Shown piece after piece: positions 10,801 through 18,294 of a stretch of DNA of 64,000 nt. Both the position numbers and the translations under genes were made by a program. The stretch comes from Pseudomonadota bacterium (GTDB lineage: Bacteria; Pseudomonadota; Alphaproteobacteria; Sphingomonadales; Sphingomonadaceae). The notes beneath the pieces were generated by a model. That model worked only from the letters and a program-made list of their open reading frames with translations, made no database searches and was not told the DNA's origin. The stretch lies in contig JAJZQN010000009.1 of the NCBI GenBank assembly GCA_021847605.1, positions 1 to 64,000 of the forward strand, read 5' to 3'. Position 1 is the first letter of the stretch; each line of letters opens with the position of its first letter.

Positions 10801-11355
10801 TTAACGCTCGATCGTCCCGACGCGGCGGATCTTCCGCTGCAACTGCATGATGCCGTAAAGCAGGGCTTCGGCGGTCGGCGGGCAACCCGGGACATAGATG
10901 TCGACCGGAACGATGCGATCGCAACCGCGCACCACCGAATAGCTATAGTGATAATAGCCGCCGCCATTGGCGCAGCTGCCCATCGAAATCACATATTTCG
11001 GATTGGACATCTGGTCATAGACCTTGCGCAGCGCAGGGGCCATCTTGTTGCAGAGCGTTCCGGCAACGATCATCACGTCCGACTGACGCGGGGACGCGCG
11101 CGGCGCAGCGCCGAAGCGCTCCATGTCATAACGGGGCATGTTGACGTGGATCATCTCCACCGCGCAGCAGGCCAGACCAAAGGTCATCCACCACAGCGAT
11201 CCGGTACGCGCCCACTGAAAAAGTTCCTCGGTCGAGGTGATCAGGAAGCCCTTGTCATTCACTTCGCTGTTGAGCGAATCAAAGAACGCCTGGTCGGGCT
11301 GCGTCCCCACCGGCGGCATCGTGCCGGGGATGGGGCTGGTCAGTTCTACTCCCAT
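10801..11355 (-). CDS. nuoB: NADH-quinone oxidoreductase subunit B
   Basis: Subunit carrying the N2 [4Fe-4S] cluster (184 aa) that reduces quinone. The adjacent-Cys ligand pair is seen in [10 protein letters not shown], with the other ligands in [10 protein letters not shown] and [13 protein letters not shown] prefer the ATG at 11355 ([11 protein letters not shown]), preceded by AGGGAG at 8 bases, over the ATG at 11376, which lies deeper in nuoA. The chosen start overlaps the end of nuoA by 10 bases. Confidence 0.96.
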   Translation of the reverse strand: MGVELTSPIPGTMPPVGTQPDQAFFDSLNSEVNDKGFLITSTEELFQWARTGSLWWMTFGLACCAVEMIHVNMPRYDMERFGAAPRASPRQSDVMIVAGTLCNKMAPALRKVYDQMSNPKYVISMGSCANGGGYYHYSYSVVRGCDRIVPVDIYVPGCPPTAEALLYGIMQLQRKIRRVGTIER

Positions 11356-11720
11356 TCCAGGGCTCCCTTTTTCCATGCATAGACGAGGCCGAGAACCAGC
11401 TCCGCTATGAAAATCATCATCGTCGCCCAGCCGGCCCAGCCGATCTGGTCAAGGCTGACGGCCCAAGGAAACAGGAACGCCGCTTCAAGATCGAAGATGA
11501 TGAAAAGGATGGCGACCAGATAAAAGCGCACGTCGAACTGACTGCGCGGTTCCTCGAACGATGGAAAGCCGCACTCATATTCGGAAAGCTTGGCTGCGTC
11601 AGGCTTGTGGGCACCAGTAAGGCGGCCAACCAGCATCGGCAGGAAAACGAAAGCCGTGGAGAGCAGCAGGGCGATCCCGAGAAAAATCAGGATCGGCAGA
11701 TATTGGGCGAGATCGACCAA
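11346..11720 (-). CDS. nuoA: NADH-quinone oxidoreductase subunit A
   Basis: First gene of the operon. It encodes a three-helix membrane subunit (124 aa) with the conserved loop [20 protein letters not shown] and the acidic helix residues of the family ([16 protein letters not shown]). The apparent start is TTG at 11720, preceded by AGGGG at 6 bases; there is no suitable in-frame ATG nearby. The operon promoter should lie in 11721-11812, downstream of the suhB terminator, but I see no convincing -35/-10 pair there. Confidence 0.95.
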   Translation of the reverse strand: MVDLAQYLPILIFLGIALLLSTAFVFLPMLVGRLTGAHKPDAAKLSEYECGFPSFEEPRSQFDVRFYLVAILFIIFDLEAAFLFPWAVSLDQIGWAGWATMMIFIAELVLGLVYAWKKGALEWE

Positions 11721-11812
11721 TGGAATCCCCTAGGACAAATTGTCACTGTTGGGGGCGCTTTAGGCCCGCTGCATATGCGAAGCAAGGGGCCAAGGGCATG
11801 AGAATGAATCGC

Positions 11813-11842
11813 AAAAAGGCCAAGCGCCTGAAGCGCTTGGCC
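11813..11842 (-). terminator. Rho-independent terminator of suhB
   Basis: Perfect 10-bp stem GGCCAAGCGC/GCGCTTGGCC with a 5-base loop, followed on the minus strand by TTTTT. It lies 11 bases after the suhB stop and insulates the nuo operon from upstream transcription. Confidence 0.9.
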
Positions 11843-11852
11843 CAATGATTGC

Positions 11853-12665
11853 TCAACGTAGCGCGCCAGCTACTAACTTGTGCAATTTGCTGTGAATTGC
11901 ATCATTGCCGGCGATGATTTCCTTGCGCTCGATCGCCTGATCGCCGCCACGGTAATCGCTGACGAAGCCGCCCGCTTCTCGCACAAGCAGCATTCCCGCA
12001 GCCACATCCCATGGCTGAAGTCCGCTTTCCCAGAAACCGTCATAACGACCCGATGCGACATGGGCGAGATCGAGCGACGCTGCGCCGAAGCGGCGGATGC
12101 CGGCAACCGACGGAGCGACCGCCCCGAAGATGCGGGTCCATTCGGCCATGTTGCCATGCCCCATGAACGGAATGCCGGTAGCGATCAGGCAATCCCCCAG
12201 ATCGCGGCGAGCAGAAACTCGCAGACGCTGGTCATGGCGCCATGCGCCGCGGCTCTTTTCCGCCCAATAGCTTTCGTCGGTGACGGGCTGATAGATAAGG
12301 CCGGTGGTGACTTCACGCTTGCCGCCATAAAGCGGCTCTTCGACCGCGATCGAAATGGCGAAATGCGGGATGCCGTGCAGGAAGTTGGTGGTGCCGTCGA
12401 GCGGATCGATGATCCAGCGCGGCTTGGAGGGATCACCTTCGATCACTCCCCCCTCTTCCAGCAGGAAGCCCCAGTCGGGACGCGCCTTCTGCAATTCCTC
12501 CACCAGCGTGCGTTCGGCCTGATGATCGGCCTTGGACACGAAATCCGCCGGCCCCTTACGGGACACCTGAAGATGTTCGACTTCGCCGAAGTCGCGGCGC
12601 AGTTTGGAGCCTGCCTTGCGCGCGGCGCGCTCCATGACGGTGAGAAGGCCGGAATGCGATGCCAT
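11853..12665 (-). CDS. suhB: Inositol-1-monophosphatase family protein
   Basis: Mg2+-dependent sugar/inositol phosphatase (270 aa). The family's metal and phosphate motifs are present: LLEEGG near residue 65 (catalytic Glu), IIDPLDGTTNFLHG near 84, and GLQPWDVAAGMLLVREAGG near 215. In bacteria SuhB-type proteins also act with Nus factors in rRNA antitermination, but sequence alone cannot show that here. The ribosome binding site is GGAG at 7 bases. It is the last gene of the efp-orf-suhB group and is followed by a terminator. Confidence 0.93.
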   Translation of the reverse strand: MASHSGLLTVMERAARKAGSKLRRDFGEVEHLQVSRKGPADFVSKADHQAERTLVEELQKARPDWGFLLEEGGVIEGDPSKPRWIIDPLDGTTNFLHGIPHFAISIAVEEPLYGGKREVTTGLIYQPVTDESYWAEKSRGAWRHDQRLRVSARRDLGDCLIATGIPFMGHGNMAEWTRIFGAVAPSVAGIRRFGAASLDLAHVASGRYDGFWESGLQPWDVAAGMLLVREAGGFVSDYRGGDQAIERKEIIAGNDAIHSKLHKLVAGALR

Positions 12666-12710
12666 TTTTTGTCTCCGCCGCCAGTTTCGAGGAACAGCGG
12701 CCTGATGGGT

Positions 12711-13094
12711 TTATCTGGACGGGGCGGGCTTTTTCTTCGTAGCCGGCGCACCGGATGCCGGACGATAGCCGCATGTGCCGGCGATCACCGCCAGCATCTG
12801 CGACGCATCCTTGCGGTCCACCTTGCCAGCATTGGCGGCGATAACCTTGTCCGTCGCCTCGCTGATCTTGCTGACCGAATTGGAATAGAGGCAGTCGAAC
12901 AAGGCGGTCTTGATCGGCTGTTCGACCTCGTTCGACTGAAGCGCCGTCATCACGATACGCAGCACATGCGCAGCGTTGTCGAGTTGCGCTTTGCTGGGCA
13001 CAGTCGTCTGCGCCGCTGCCGAAACGGGAAGCGCAACCGGCATGGCGCCGATCGCAAAGATGGCGGCCAGTACCGTGTTGCGCCCGAACCGCAT
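12711..13094 (-). CDS. Small exported protein of unknown function
   Basis: 127 aa with a clear signal peptide (hydrophobic stretch about residues 8-27, cleavage likely after VSAAA). The mature part is helical and hydrophilic, with two Cys (in FDCLYS and AGTCGY) that could form a disulfide, and ends in a Lys/Pro-rich tail. The start codon overlaps the efp stop (TGATG), so it is probably translated with efp. I recognise no domain. Confidence 0.8.
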   Translation of the reverse strand: MRFGRNTVLAAIFAIGAMPVALPVSAAAQTTVPSKAQLDNAAHVLRIVMTALQSNEVEQPIKTALFDCLYSNSVSKISEATDKVIAANAGKVDRKDASQMLAVIAGTCGYRPASGAPATKKKPAPSR

Positions 13095-13657
13095 CAGTCG
13101 GCCCGCTTCACATATTCGCGTTCATACACATCGACAATGATGCGCGTGCCGGTAACGATGTGCGGCGGCACCATGACGCGCACGCCATTGTCGAGAATGG
13201 CAGGCTTGTAGCTGGCAGAAGCGGTCTGCCCCTTCACCACGGCGTCAGCCTCCACAACCGTCGCTTCGATGGTTTCGGGCAACTGCACGCTGATCGGACG
13301 CTCTTCATACATTTCGAGGACGACCATCATGCCGTCCTGAAGGAAAGCAGAGGCATCGCCGATCAGATCCTGCGCCAGATTGATCTGCTCATAGGTTTCG
13401 GTGTCCATGAACACCAGCATGTCGCCTTCGGCGTAGAGATACTGGAAATCCTTGGTGTCGAGACGGATGCGCTCAACGGTTTCGGCCGAGCGGAAGCGCA
13501 CGTTATTCTTGCGCCCGTCGATCAGGTTTTTCAGTTCCACCTGCATATAGGCGCCGCCCTTGCCGGGCTGCGTGTGCTGGATCTTCACGGCGCGCCACAG
13601 GCTGCCGTCATACTCGATGTTGTTGCCGGGACGAATCTCGACGCCGCTGATCTTCAT
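13094..13657 (-). CDS. efp: Elongation factor P
   Basis: Translation factor (187 aa) that relieves ribosome stalling at consecutive prolines. Three OB-like domains are of normal length. The modifiable residue is Lys33 in PGKGGAY, the position beta-lysylated by EpmA/EpmB in many proteobacteria. The C-terminal signature ([18 protein letters not shown]) is typical. Polyproline proteins that may depend on it include the nearby lipoprotein at 19851-20105, with a run of nine prolines. Confidence 0.96.
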   Translation of the reverse strand: MKISGVEIRPGNNIEYDGSLWRAVKIQHTQPGKGGAYMQVELKNLIDGRKNNVRFRSAETVERIRLDTKDFQYLYAEGDMLVFMDTETYEQINLAQDLIGDASAFLQDGMMVVLEMYEERPISVQLPETIEATVVEADAVVKGQTASASYKPAILDNGVRVMVPPHIVTGTRIIVDVYEREYVKRAD

Positions 13658-13790
13658 GGGAAGAGCCTGCCTATATGTCTATATGTGGAAAAGAGCCGGC
13701 CTCTGAGAGGCTGGGCGCGCCTTTACAGCGGGACGGCGCGAAGGGCAAGAGGCGCCTTGTCGAGGCCGGTCGACTGCGCCTCGTCACGCT

Positions 13791-14912
13791 TCATTCCTGG
13801 AACAATGCCTTTACGCCGCGCTTTACCATCTGCGCCAGCCGCGCCGCGTCCCAATTGGTCAGGCGGATGCAGCCATGGCTTTCGGTGCGGCCTATCAACT
13901 GAGGCTCGGGCGTGCCGTGAATGCCGTAATGATCCTTGGACAGGTCGATCCATACGACACCGACCGGACCGTTAGGACCGGGACGTAATACGGCCTTTTG
14001 ATCCTTTGCCGAGGCATCCCAGAACAGGTTCGGGCTATAATGGAAAACCGGATTGCGGCTGACCCCCAGGATCGACCATTCGCCCAGCGGCAAAGGATCA
14101 TGCTGTGACCCGGTGGTAACGGGGAATTGCGCGATCAGGCGGTTCTGCGCATCATAAGCGCGCAGCAATCCGTCCGACTTGTCGACCACCAGATGGTCAG
14201 CCTGCGGCTGATCCTTTGCCACGCCCAGCATCGCCAGCGTCTCACCCCAGCCGCGTTGATCGCCCGTAATCTGCGCCACTGGCTGATTGGCGATGGCCGG
14301 CACCCGGATAACGCTATTGGCCGCCGCTTTCGTGCCGGCGGGGTTGAGGGCCACCAGCGTTTCAGGCGTGGTATGAAATCGCTCGGCCAGCTTTTCGAGC
14401 AGATTGCGATAGGTAAGCGCAGGCAGGCTTGCTTGTTCGTTCAGCCCGCACGGAATATCGAAAAAGGGTCCGCGTGCAAAACCTTCAGGAATTTTGACCA
14501 GCCATGTGGCGGGAATATCCTGCCCGTTCAGCAGGGCGGCCGCAGTCTTGCGGTCATATTCGCCAGTAATCGGCAAGCCGCCTGCTTCCTGAAAACCGCG
14601 CAGCGCCGCCTTGAAACTCATGCCAGCCTTGCCATCCAGCACGCCGGGGGAAAAGCCGCGCCGGTCGAGCAGAACCTGCGCCTGCAAGATCGGATTGGGC
14701 GGGATCGGCCTGTTATCCGGCACGATCGAAAATCCATAGGGATCGGGCGCAGGGATAGCGGGCTGAGCGGGAGGCATGGCCTGCCCGCCATTAGCCTGTG
14801 GCGCGACGGCGGCGCTGTTGTTCGCGCCGCTGGTCGTCGACACACTGCAGGCCGCGCATATCAGCGTGACGCCCAGCAGGCGGCTGTTCAGGATCATAGT
14901 CTTCCATTCCAT
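13791..14912 (-). CDS. L,D-transpeptidase with peptidoglycan-binding and LysM-like domains
   Basis: Periplasmic peptidoglycan cross-linking or anchoring enzyme (up to 373 aa). An N-terminal hydrophobic segment ends in ICAACS, a possible but non-canonical lipobox. A peptidoglycan-binding domain follows (VLLDRRGFSPGVLDGKAG, about residues 78-130), then a LysM-like segment (LAERFHTTPETLVALNPAG, about 172-210), and a YkuD catalytic domain ending in HGTPEPQLIGRTESHGCIRL with the active-site Cys. The start is uncertain: ATG 14912 or ATG 14897 (MILNSRLLG), the latter giving the more usual signal peptide. Confidence 0.88.
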   Translation of the reverse strand: MEWKTMILNSRLLGVTLICAACSVSTTSGANNSAAVAPQANGGQAMPPAQPAIPAPDPYGFSIVPDNRPIPPNPILQAQVLLDRRGFSPGVLDGKAGMSFKAALRGFQEAGGLPITGEYDRKTAAALLNGQDIPATWLVKIPEGFARGPFFDIPCGLNEQASLPALTYRNLLEKLAERFHTTPETLVALNPAGTKAAANSVIRVPAIANQPVAQITGDQRGWGETLAMLGVAKDQPQADHLVVDKSDGLLRAYDAQNRLIAQFPVTTGSQHDPLPLGEWSILGVSRNPVFHYSPNLFWDASAKDQKAVLRPGPNGPVGVVWIDLSKDHYGIHGTPEPQLIGRTESHGCIRLTNWDAARLAQMVKRGVKALFQE

Positions 14913-14961
14913 GAAGGGAACAACGCACCATCAGGTGAAGGGATGCGGCAATTGTCGCAGA

Positions 14962-15654
14962 TCAGGCCTTGCCCAAAACCGGTGCAAAGGCGGCGACCCC
15001 CGCCCCCGGACCATCCGCATGATTCCACACAGCCCCGCTGACCGCCAGGAAATCGGCACCGGCCGCCACCAGCGGCGCAGCATTATCCGCCGTGATACCA
15101 CCGATCGCGACGCAGGGCAGTTCGAACAACGTCGTCCACCAGCCCAGGATTGAGGGATCGGCCTGATGCGAGGTTTCCTTGGTCGTGGTGGGATAAAATG
15201 CGCCGAACGCGACATAGTCGGCGCCAGCCTCACCCGCTTCCATCGCCAGATGACGGCTGTCGTGACAGGTAATGCCGATCTGGACCTTTGGTCCCAGCAG
15301 CGTGCGGGCAGCCTTGGGGTCGCCGTCCCCCTGCCCCAGATGCACGCCATCCGCACCCAACCGCTTGGCCAGTTCCGCGCTATCGTTGATGATGAAGGCG
15401 ACTTCCCGCTCCGCGCATAATTTTTGCAGCGGATCGGCAAGGCGCGCGATCATGTCGTCATCAATATCCTTCAACCGCAACTGAAACGCCGCAACGTCGC
15501 CGCCGTCAAAGGCCGCAGCCAGCCGATCGACAAATTGCAGGTCGATCGCCGGAGGCGAAATCAGATAAAGCTGGCAGGCCGGGCGAAAGCCCTGCTCAAA
15601 CTGGTCGGCGAAATGCGGATCGAGCGCCAGTTCTTCGTCAGTAAAGTCGGTCAT
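14962..15654 (-). CDS. thiE: Thiamine phosphate synthase
   Basis: TIM-barrel enzyme (230 aa) joining the hydroxymethylpyrimidine and thiazole phosphates to make thiamine phosphate. Recognisable elements are [24 protein letters not shown] near 95-118, GITCHD near 135, [14 protein letters not shown] near 155, with the phosphate-binding [27 protein letters not shown] near 190. The ATG at 15654 has AAGG 6 bases upstream. It is an isolated thi gene, with no other thiamine genes nearby. The N-terminal 20 residues are an acidic extension. Confidence 0.9.
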   Translation of the reverse strand: MTDFTDEELALDPHFADQFEQGFRPACQLYLISPPAIDLQFVDRLAAAFDGGDVAAFQLRLKDIDDDMIARLADPLQKLCAEREVAFIINDSAELAKRLGADGVHLGQGDGDPKAARTLLGPKVQIGITCHDSRHLAMEAGEAGADYVAFGAFYPTTTKETSHQADPSILGWWTTLFELPCVAIGGITADNAAPLVAAGADFLAVSGAVWNHADGPGAGVAAFAPVLGKA

Positions 15655-15730
15655 GCGCGCCTTATACCCACTCGCGCCGCCGCGCCAAGTGCGGCTATGG
15701 CAGTTCAGGCCTATCGATAAAGGGAATTTC

Positions 15731-16879
15731 ATGCGTCACGCCATCGCCACCCTTCTGCTCCTGTCCACAGCGCCCGCGCTGGTCCATCCGGCGCTGGGGA
15801 AAGAGGCAGCGCGTCCACGGGCGCGGGAAGCGGGCGTGACGGTCGGTATATTGAAGCCGGGACCGCTCAACGCGATCACCGATGTGGCGGGCGTGGAAGT
15901 GGGGCAAATCACCCTGCCCCGCAGCCATGACGTCAACACCGGCGTCACCGCCATCCTGCCCCATGGTGGCAACCTGTTTCAGGACAAGGTGCCTGCGGGC
16001 TTCGTCGCCTATAATGCCTTTGGCAAATTCATGGGATCGACACAGGTTGCCGAGCTGGGCGAATTGGAAACGCCCATCCTGCTCACCAATACGCTCAACG
16101 TGGCGGAGGCCGCCGCCGCATCGGTGGAATGGACGCTGGCGCAGCCGGGCAATCAGGAGGTGAAGTCCGTCAACGCGGTCGTGGGCGAAACCAATGACGG
16201 CATGTTGAACGATATTCGCGCCCGCCGCGTGACCATCGCCGATGCACGCCGCGCCATCGAAACCGCGAAGGGCGGCCCGGTGGCGGAAGGCGCAGTCGGC
16301 GCGGGAACCGGCACGGTGGCGTTTGGATATAAGGCCGGCATCGGCACATCGTCGCGCCTGTTGCCTGCCTCTCTCGGCGGATGGACCGTGGGCGTATTGG
16401 TGCAGGCCAATTATGGCGGCGTACTGACCATATCCGGCGTGCCGGTTGGCGTTAAACTCGGCCAATATAATTATCGCCAGCAGGTGGAAGAGAAAAAGGC
16501 CGATGGATCGGTCGTCATCGTGATCGCAACCGATGCCCCCCTGTCCGACCGCAATCTGCGCCGCGTGGCCGAGCGAGCCTTTGCCGGGATTGCGCGGACC
16601 GGCTCCAGTTTCTCCAATGGGTCGGGCGACTATGCCATCGCCTTTTCCACCAATCCTGCCGTCCGGCGCACGGCCGATCGGCGGGACAAGATGGCGAATT
16701 ACGAAGACCTGTCCAATGACCGCGTCTCGCCGCTGTTTCAGGCAACGATCGAGGCGACCGAGGAAGCCGTCCTCAACGCCCTGTTCCGTGCCGAAACGGT
16801 GGTCGGCCATAGCGGCACGGCGCAGGCGCTGCCGCTGGAAAAAGTCCTGCCGATGCTGAAAAAGGCAGCCGCCGAATAA
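15731..16879 (+). CDS. S58 (DmpA-type) aminopeptidase, secreted
   Basis: Self-processing N-terminal nucleophile hydrolase of the DmpA/P1 family (382 aa), which removes N-terminal residues from peptides or amides, sometimes D- or beta-amino acids. A signal peptide covers about residues 1-23. The alpha part begins with [16 protein letters not shown]. The autocleavage site is in [12 protein letters not shown], where Ser298 would become the N-terminal nucleophile of the beta chain. The ATG at 15731 is preceded by AAAGGGA at 6 bases. It diverges from thiE and converges on the MerR-type gene with 16 bases between. Confidence 0.92.
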   Translation: MRHAIATLLLLSTAPALVHPALGKEAARPRAREAGVTVGILKPGPLNAITDVAGVEVGQITLPRSHDVNTGVTAILPHGGNLFQDKVPAGFVAYNAFGKFMGSTQVAELGELETPILLTNTLNVAEAAAASVEWTLAQPGNQEVKSVNAVVGETNDGMLNDIRARRVTIADARRAIETAKGGPVAEGAVGAGTGTVAFGYKAGIGTSSRLLPASLGGWTVGVLVQANYGGVLTISGVPVGVKLGQYNYRQQVEEKKADGSVVIVIATDAPLSDRNLRRVAERAFAGIARTGSSFSNGSGDYAIAFSTNPAVRRTADRRDKMANYEDLSNDRVSPLFQATIEATEEAVLNALFRAETVVGHSGTAQALPLEKVLPMLKKAAAE

Positions 16880-16895
16880 AGGCGCGCACCGATCA

Positions 16896-17273
16896 TCACC
16901 GCTCGAATGCGGCGATGATCGGGCATGGCCCTTCTTCCGATGCATGGCATTGCCGCGCCAGCTTATGCAGCGCATCCCGCGCCGACTGCAACTGCGCGAT
17001 CTTCACGTCCAGCGCCGCGATCCGCTCCGCCGCCAATTCACGCGCCCGCTCGCGATCCTGCCCGGCGTCGAGATGCAGTAGTTCGCCGATCTGCTCCAGC
17101 GTGAATCCAGCACCTTGCGCGGATCGAATGAAACTCAGCTGCTGCACGGCCGCATCGTCATAGCGCCGCATGCCCGCGCCGCGTTCCGGCGTATCGAGAA
17201 GGCCGCGCCGCTGATAATAGCGCACCGTCTCTACATTCACGCCGGCACTGTGCGCCAGCGCAGAAATCGTCAT
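16896..17273 (-). CDS. MerR family regulator lacking the Cys82 equivalent
   Basis: 125-aa DNA-binding activator/repressor with an N-terminal winged helix (MTISALAHSAGVNVETVRYYQRRGLL) close to that of mercury MerR, a dimerisation helix (about residues 75-108) and a short C-terminal metal loop. C109 and C117 (CHASEEGPCPII) match the two C-terminal ligands of MerR, with one residue less between them. The ligand from the dimerisation helix (MerR Cys82, ZntR Cys79) is replaced by Arg74. The start at 17273 has AAGG at 7 bases. It faces the glutaredoxin gene across a mer-like operator. Confidence 0.88.
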   Translation of the reverse strand: MTISALAHSAGVNVETVRYYQRRGLLDTPERGAGMRRYDDAAVQQLSFIRSAQGAGFTLEQIGELLHLDAGQDRERARELAAERIAALDVKIAQLQSARDALHKLARQCHASEEGPCPIIAAFER

Positions 17274-17282
17274 GCCCATGCC

Positions 17283-17313
17283 TTGACTCCGTACCATGGT
17301 ACGGACCCTATAT
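17283..17313 (+). promoter_or_regulatory. MerR-type promoter/operator of the glutaredoxin-MauE gene
   Basis: The -35 TTGACT (17283-17288) and -10 CTATAT (17308-17313) are separated by 19 bp, the overlong spacing characteristic of MerR-controlled promoters. The spacer holds a perfect 16-bp palindrome, CCGTACCATGGTACGG (17289-17304). TTGACTCCGTAC...GTACGG is almost the same as the operator of classical mer operons. The regulator's start codon lies 10 bases away, so it probably also autoregulates. Confidence 0.85.
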
Positions 17314-17347
17314 GGGTGGCATCCACTCGATCGCCAAGGATGCTGTG

Positions 17348-18097
17348 ATGACCGACCCCACCCGCAAGAGCGCTGCAATCTATCGCATGGTGATGCCGGG
17401 CCATATCTGTCCCTATGGCGTCAAGGCACGCTGGCTGCTGAAGCGCCATGGCTATCAGGTGGACGATCATTGGCTGAAGACGCGGGCGGAAACCGACGCC
17501 TTCAAGGCCGAATATGATGTAAAGACAACGCCGCAAATCTTCGTCGATGGACAAAGGATCGGCGGCCATGACGATCTGCGCCGCTTTCTGGGCCTGAAAG
17601 TGCGCGATCCCAAGGCGACCAGCTATGTGCCGGTGCTGGCGGTCTTTGCCGTGGCCGCTTTGCTGGCGCTGACAATCGACTGGCTGACCGCCATGCCGTT
17701 GCTGTCGATGATGACGCTGGAACGGTTCGTCGCCATCGCCATGGCTTTGCTCGCTATGCTGAAATTGCAGGACGTGGATCGGTTTGCGACCATGTTCCTG
17801 AACTATGACCTACTCGCCCGGCGCCTGCCGCCTTATGGACTGGCCTACCCATTTCTGGAACTGGGCGCGGGCCTGTTGATGCTGGCGCGGACGCTCGACT
17901 GGCTGTCGATCCCGGTGGCGCTGTTCATTGGCGGGATCGGCGCGGTATCGGTGTTCAAGGCGGTCTATATCGAAAAGCGCGAACTCAAATGCGCCTGTGT
18001 CGGCGGTGGCAGCAATGTGCCGCTGGGCTTCGTATCGCTGACCGAGAATGTGATGATGGTGGCCATGGCCCTATGGATGCTGCAAAGCATCCATTGA
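17348..18097 (+). CDS. Glutaredoxin domain fused to MauE/DoxX-like membrane protein
   Basis: 249 aa. Residues about 8-83 form a glutaredoxin with the monothiol active site C21-P-Y-G, the cis-Pro segment KTTPQIFVDG and IGGHDDL. Residues about 92-245 contain four hydrophobic helices of the MauE/DoxX redox-associated membrane family, with a C215-A-C217-VGGG motif near the end. An attractive reading is that electrons or glutathione move from the cytosolic domain to thiols at the membrane. The start at 17348 has AAGGA at 7 bases; the earlier ATG at 17312 lies within the -10 element and cannot be used from this promoter. Confidence 0.85.
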   Translation: MTDPTRKSAAIYRMVMPGHICPYGVKARWLLKRHGYQVDDHWLKTRAETDAFKAEYDVKTTPQIFVDGQRIGGHDDLRRFLGLKVRDPKATSYVPVLAVFAVAALLALTIDWLTAMPLLSMMTLERFVAIAMALLAMLKLQDVDRFATMFLNYDLLARRLPPYGLAYPFLELGAGLLMLARTLDWLSIPVALFIGGIGAVSVFKAVYIEKRELKCACVGGGSNVPLGFVSLTENVMMVAMALWMLQSIH

Positions 18098-18130
18098 ACA
18101 AGCAGCGCGGATGCTGGTGAGCATCCGTTA

Positions 18131-18256
18131 GAGCAGGATGAAATCAGTTTGAATCACAAATCTCCGTTCGTTTCGAGCGAAGTGGAGAAACGGCGCGCTA
18201 ATCGTTTCTCGACTTCGCTCGAAACGAACGGATCAATGCAAAATCATTAAACTCTA
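18131..18256. repeat. Palindromic dispersed element, full-length copy
   Basis: The core is a 29-base inverted repeat (18164-18192 and 18203-18231, one mismatch) of the family beginning CCGTTCGTTTCGAGCGAAG. The flanks GAGCAGGATGAAATCAGTTTG and GATCAATGCAAAATCATTAAAC end in TTAGAG and CTCTAA, giving outer inverted ends. A shorter relative with the same flanks lies at 37285-37376. Confidence 0.8.
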
Positions 18257-18257
18257 A

Positions 18258-18286
18258 AAAATAGGCGCGGATGCTGTTCAGCATCC
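18258..18286 (-). terminator. Probable terminator of the minus-strand L,D-transpeptidase
   Basis: On the minus strand, 9 bases after the transpeptidase stop, a GGATGCT/AGCATCC hairpin is followed by GCGCC and TATTTTTT. The T-run is 6-7 bases from the stem, further than ideal. Confidence 0.5.
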
Positions 18287-18294
18287 GTTGACGC

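Larger units (their letters stand above)
18075..18286. repeat. Three copies of an 18-base hairpin GGATGCT-N4-AGCATCC
   Basis: Copies lie at 18075-18092 (inside the last codons of the glutaredoxin-MauE gene), 18109-18126 and 18269-18286. The arms are identical in all three and only the 4-base loops differ (GCAA, GGTG, GTTC). The second and third copies also share GCGC before and GTT after, and they bracket the 126-bp palindromic element. They may be transcript-end hairpins duplicated around the insertion. Confidence 0.75.

Noticed and set aside
17312-17347. Earlier ATG start for the glutaredoxin-MauE gene at 17312
   Set aside because: It lies within the predicted -10 element and has no ribosome binding site; ATG 17348 has AAGGA at good spacing.
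16896-18097. Mercury resistance (mer) operon
   Set aside because: The operator is mer-like, but no merA, merT, merP or merC gene follows and the regulator lacks the Cys82 equivalent.
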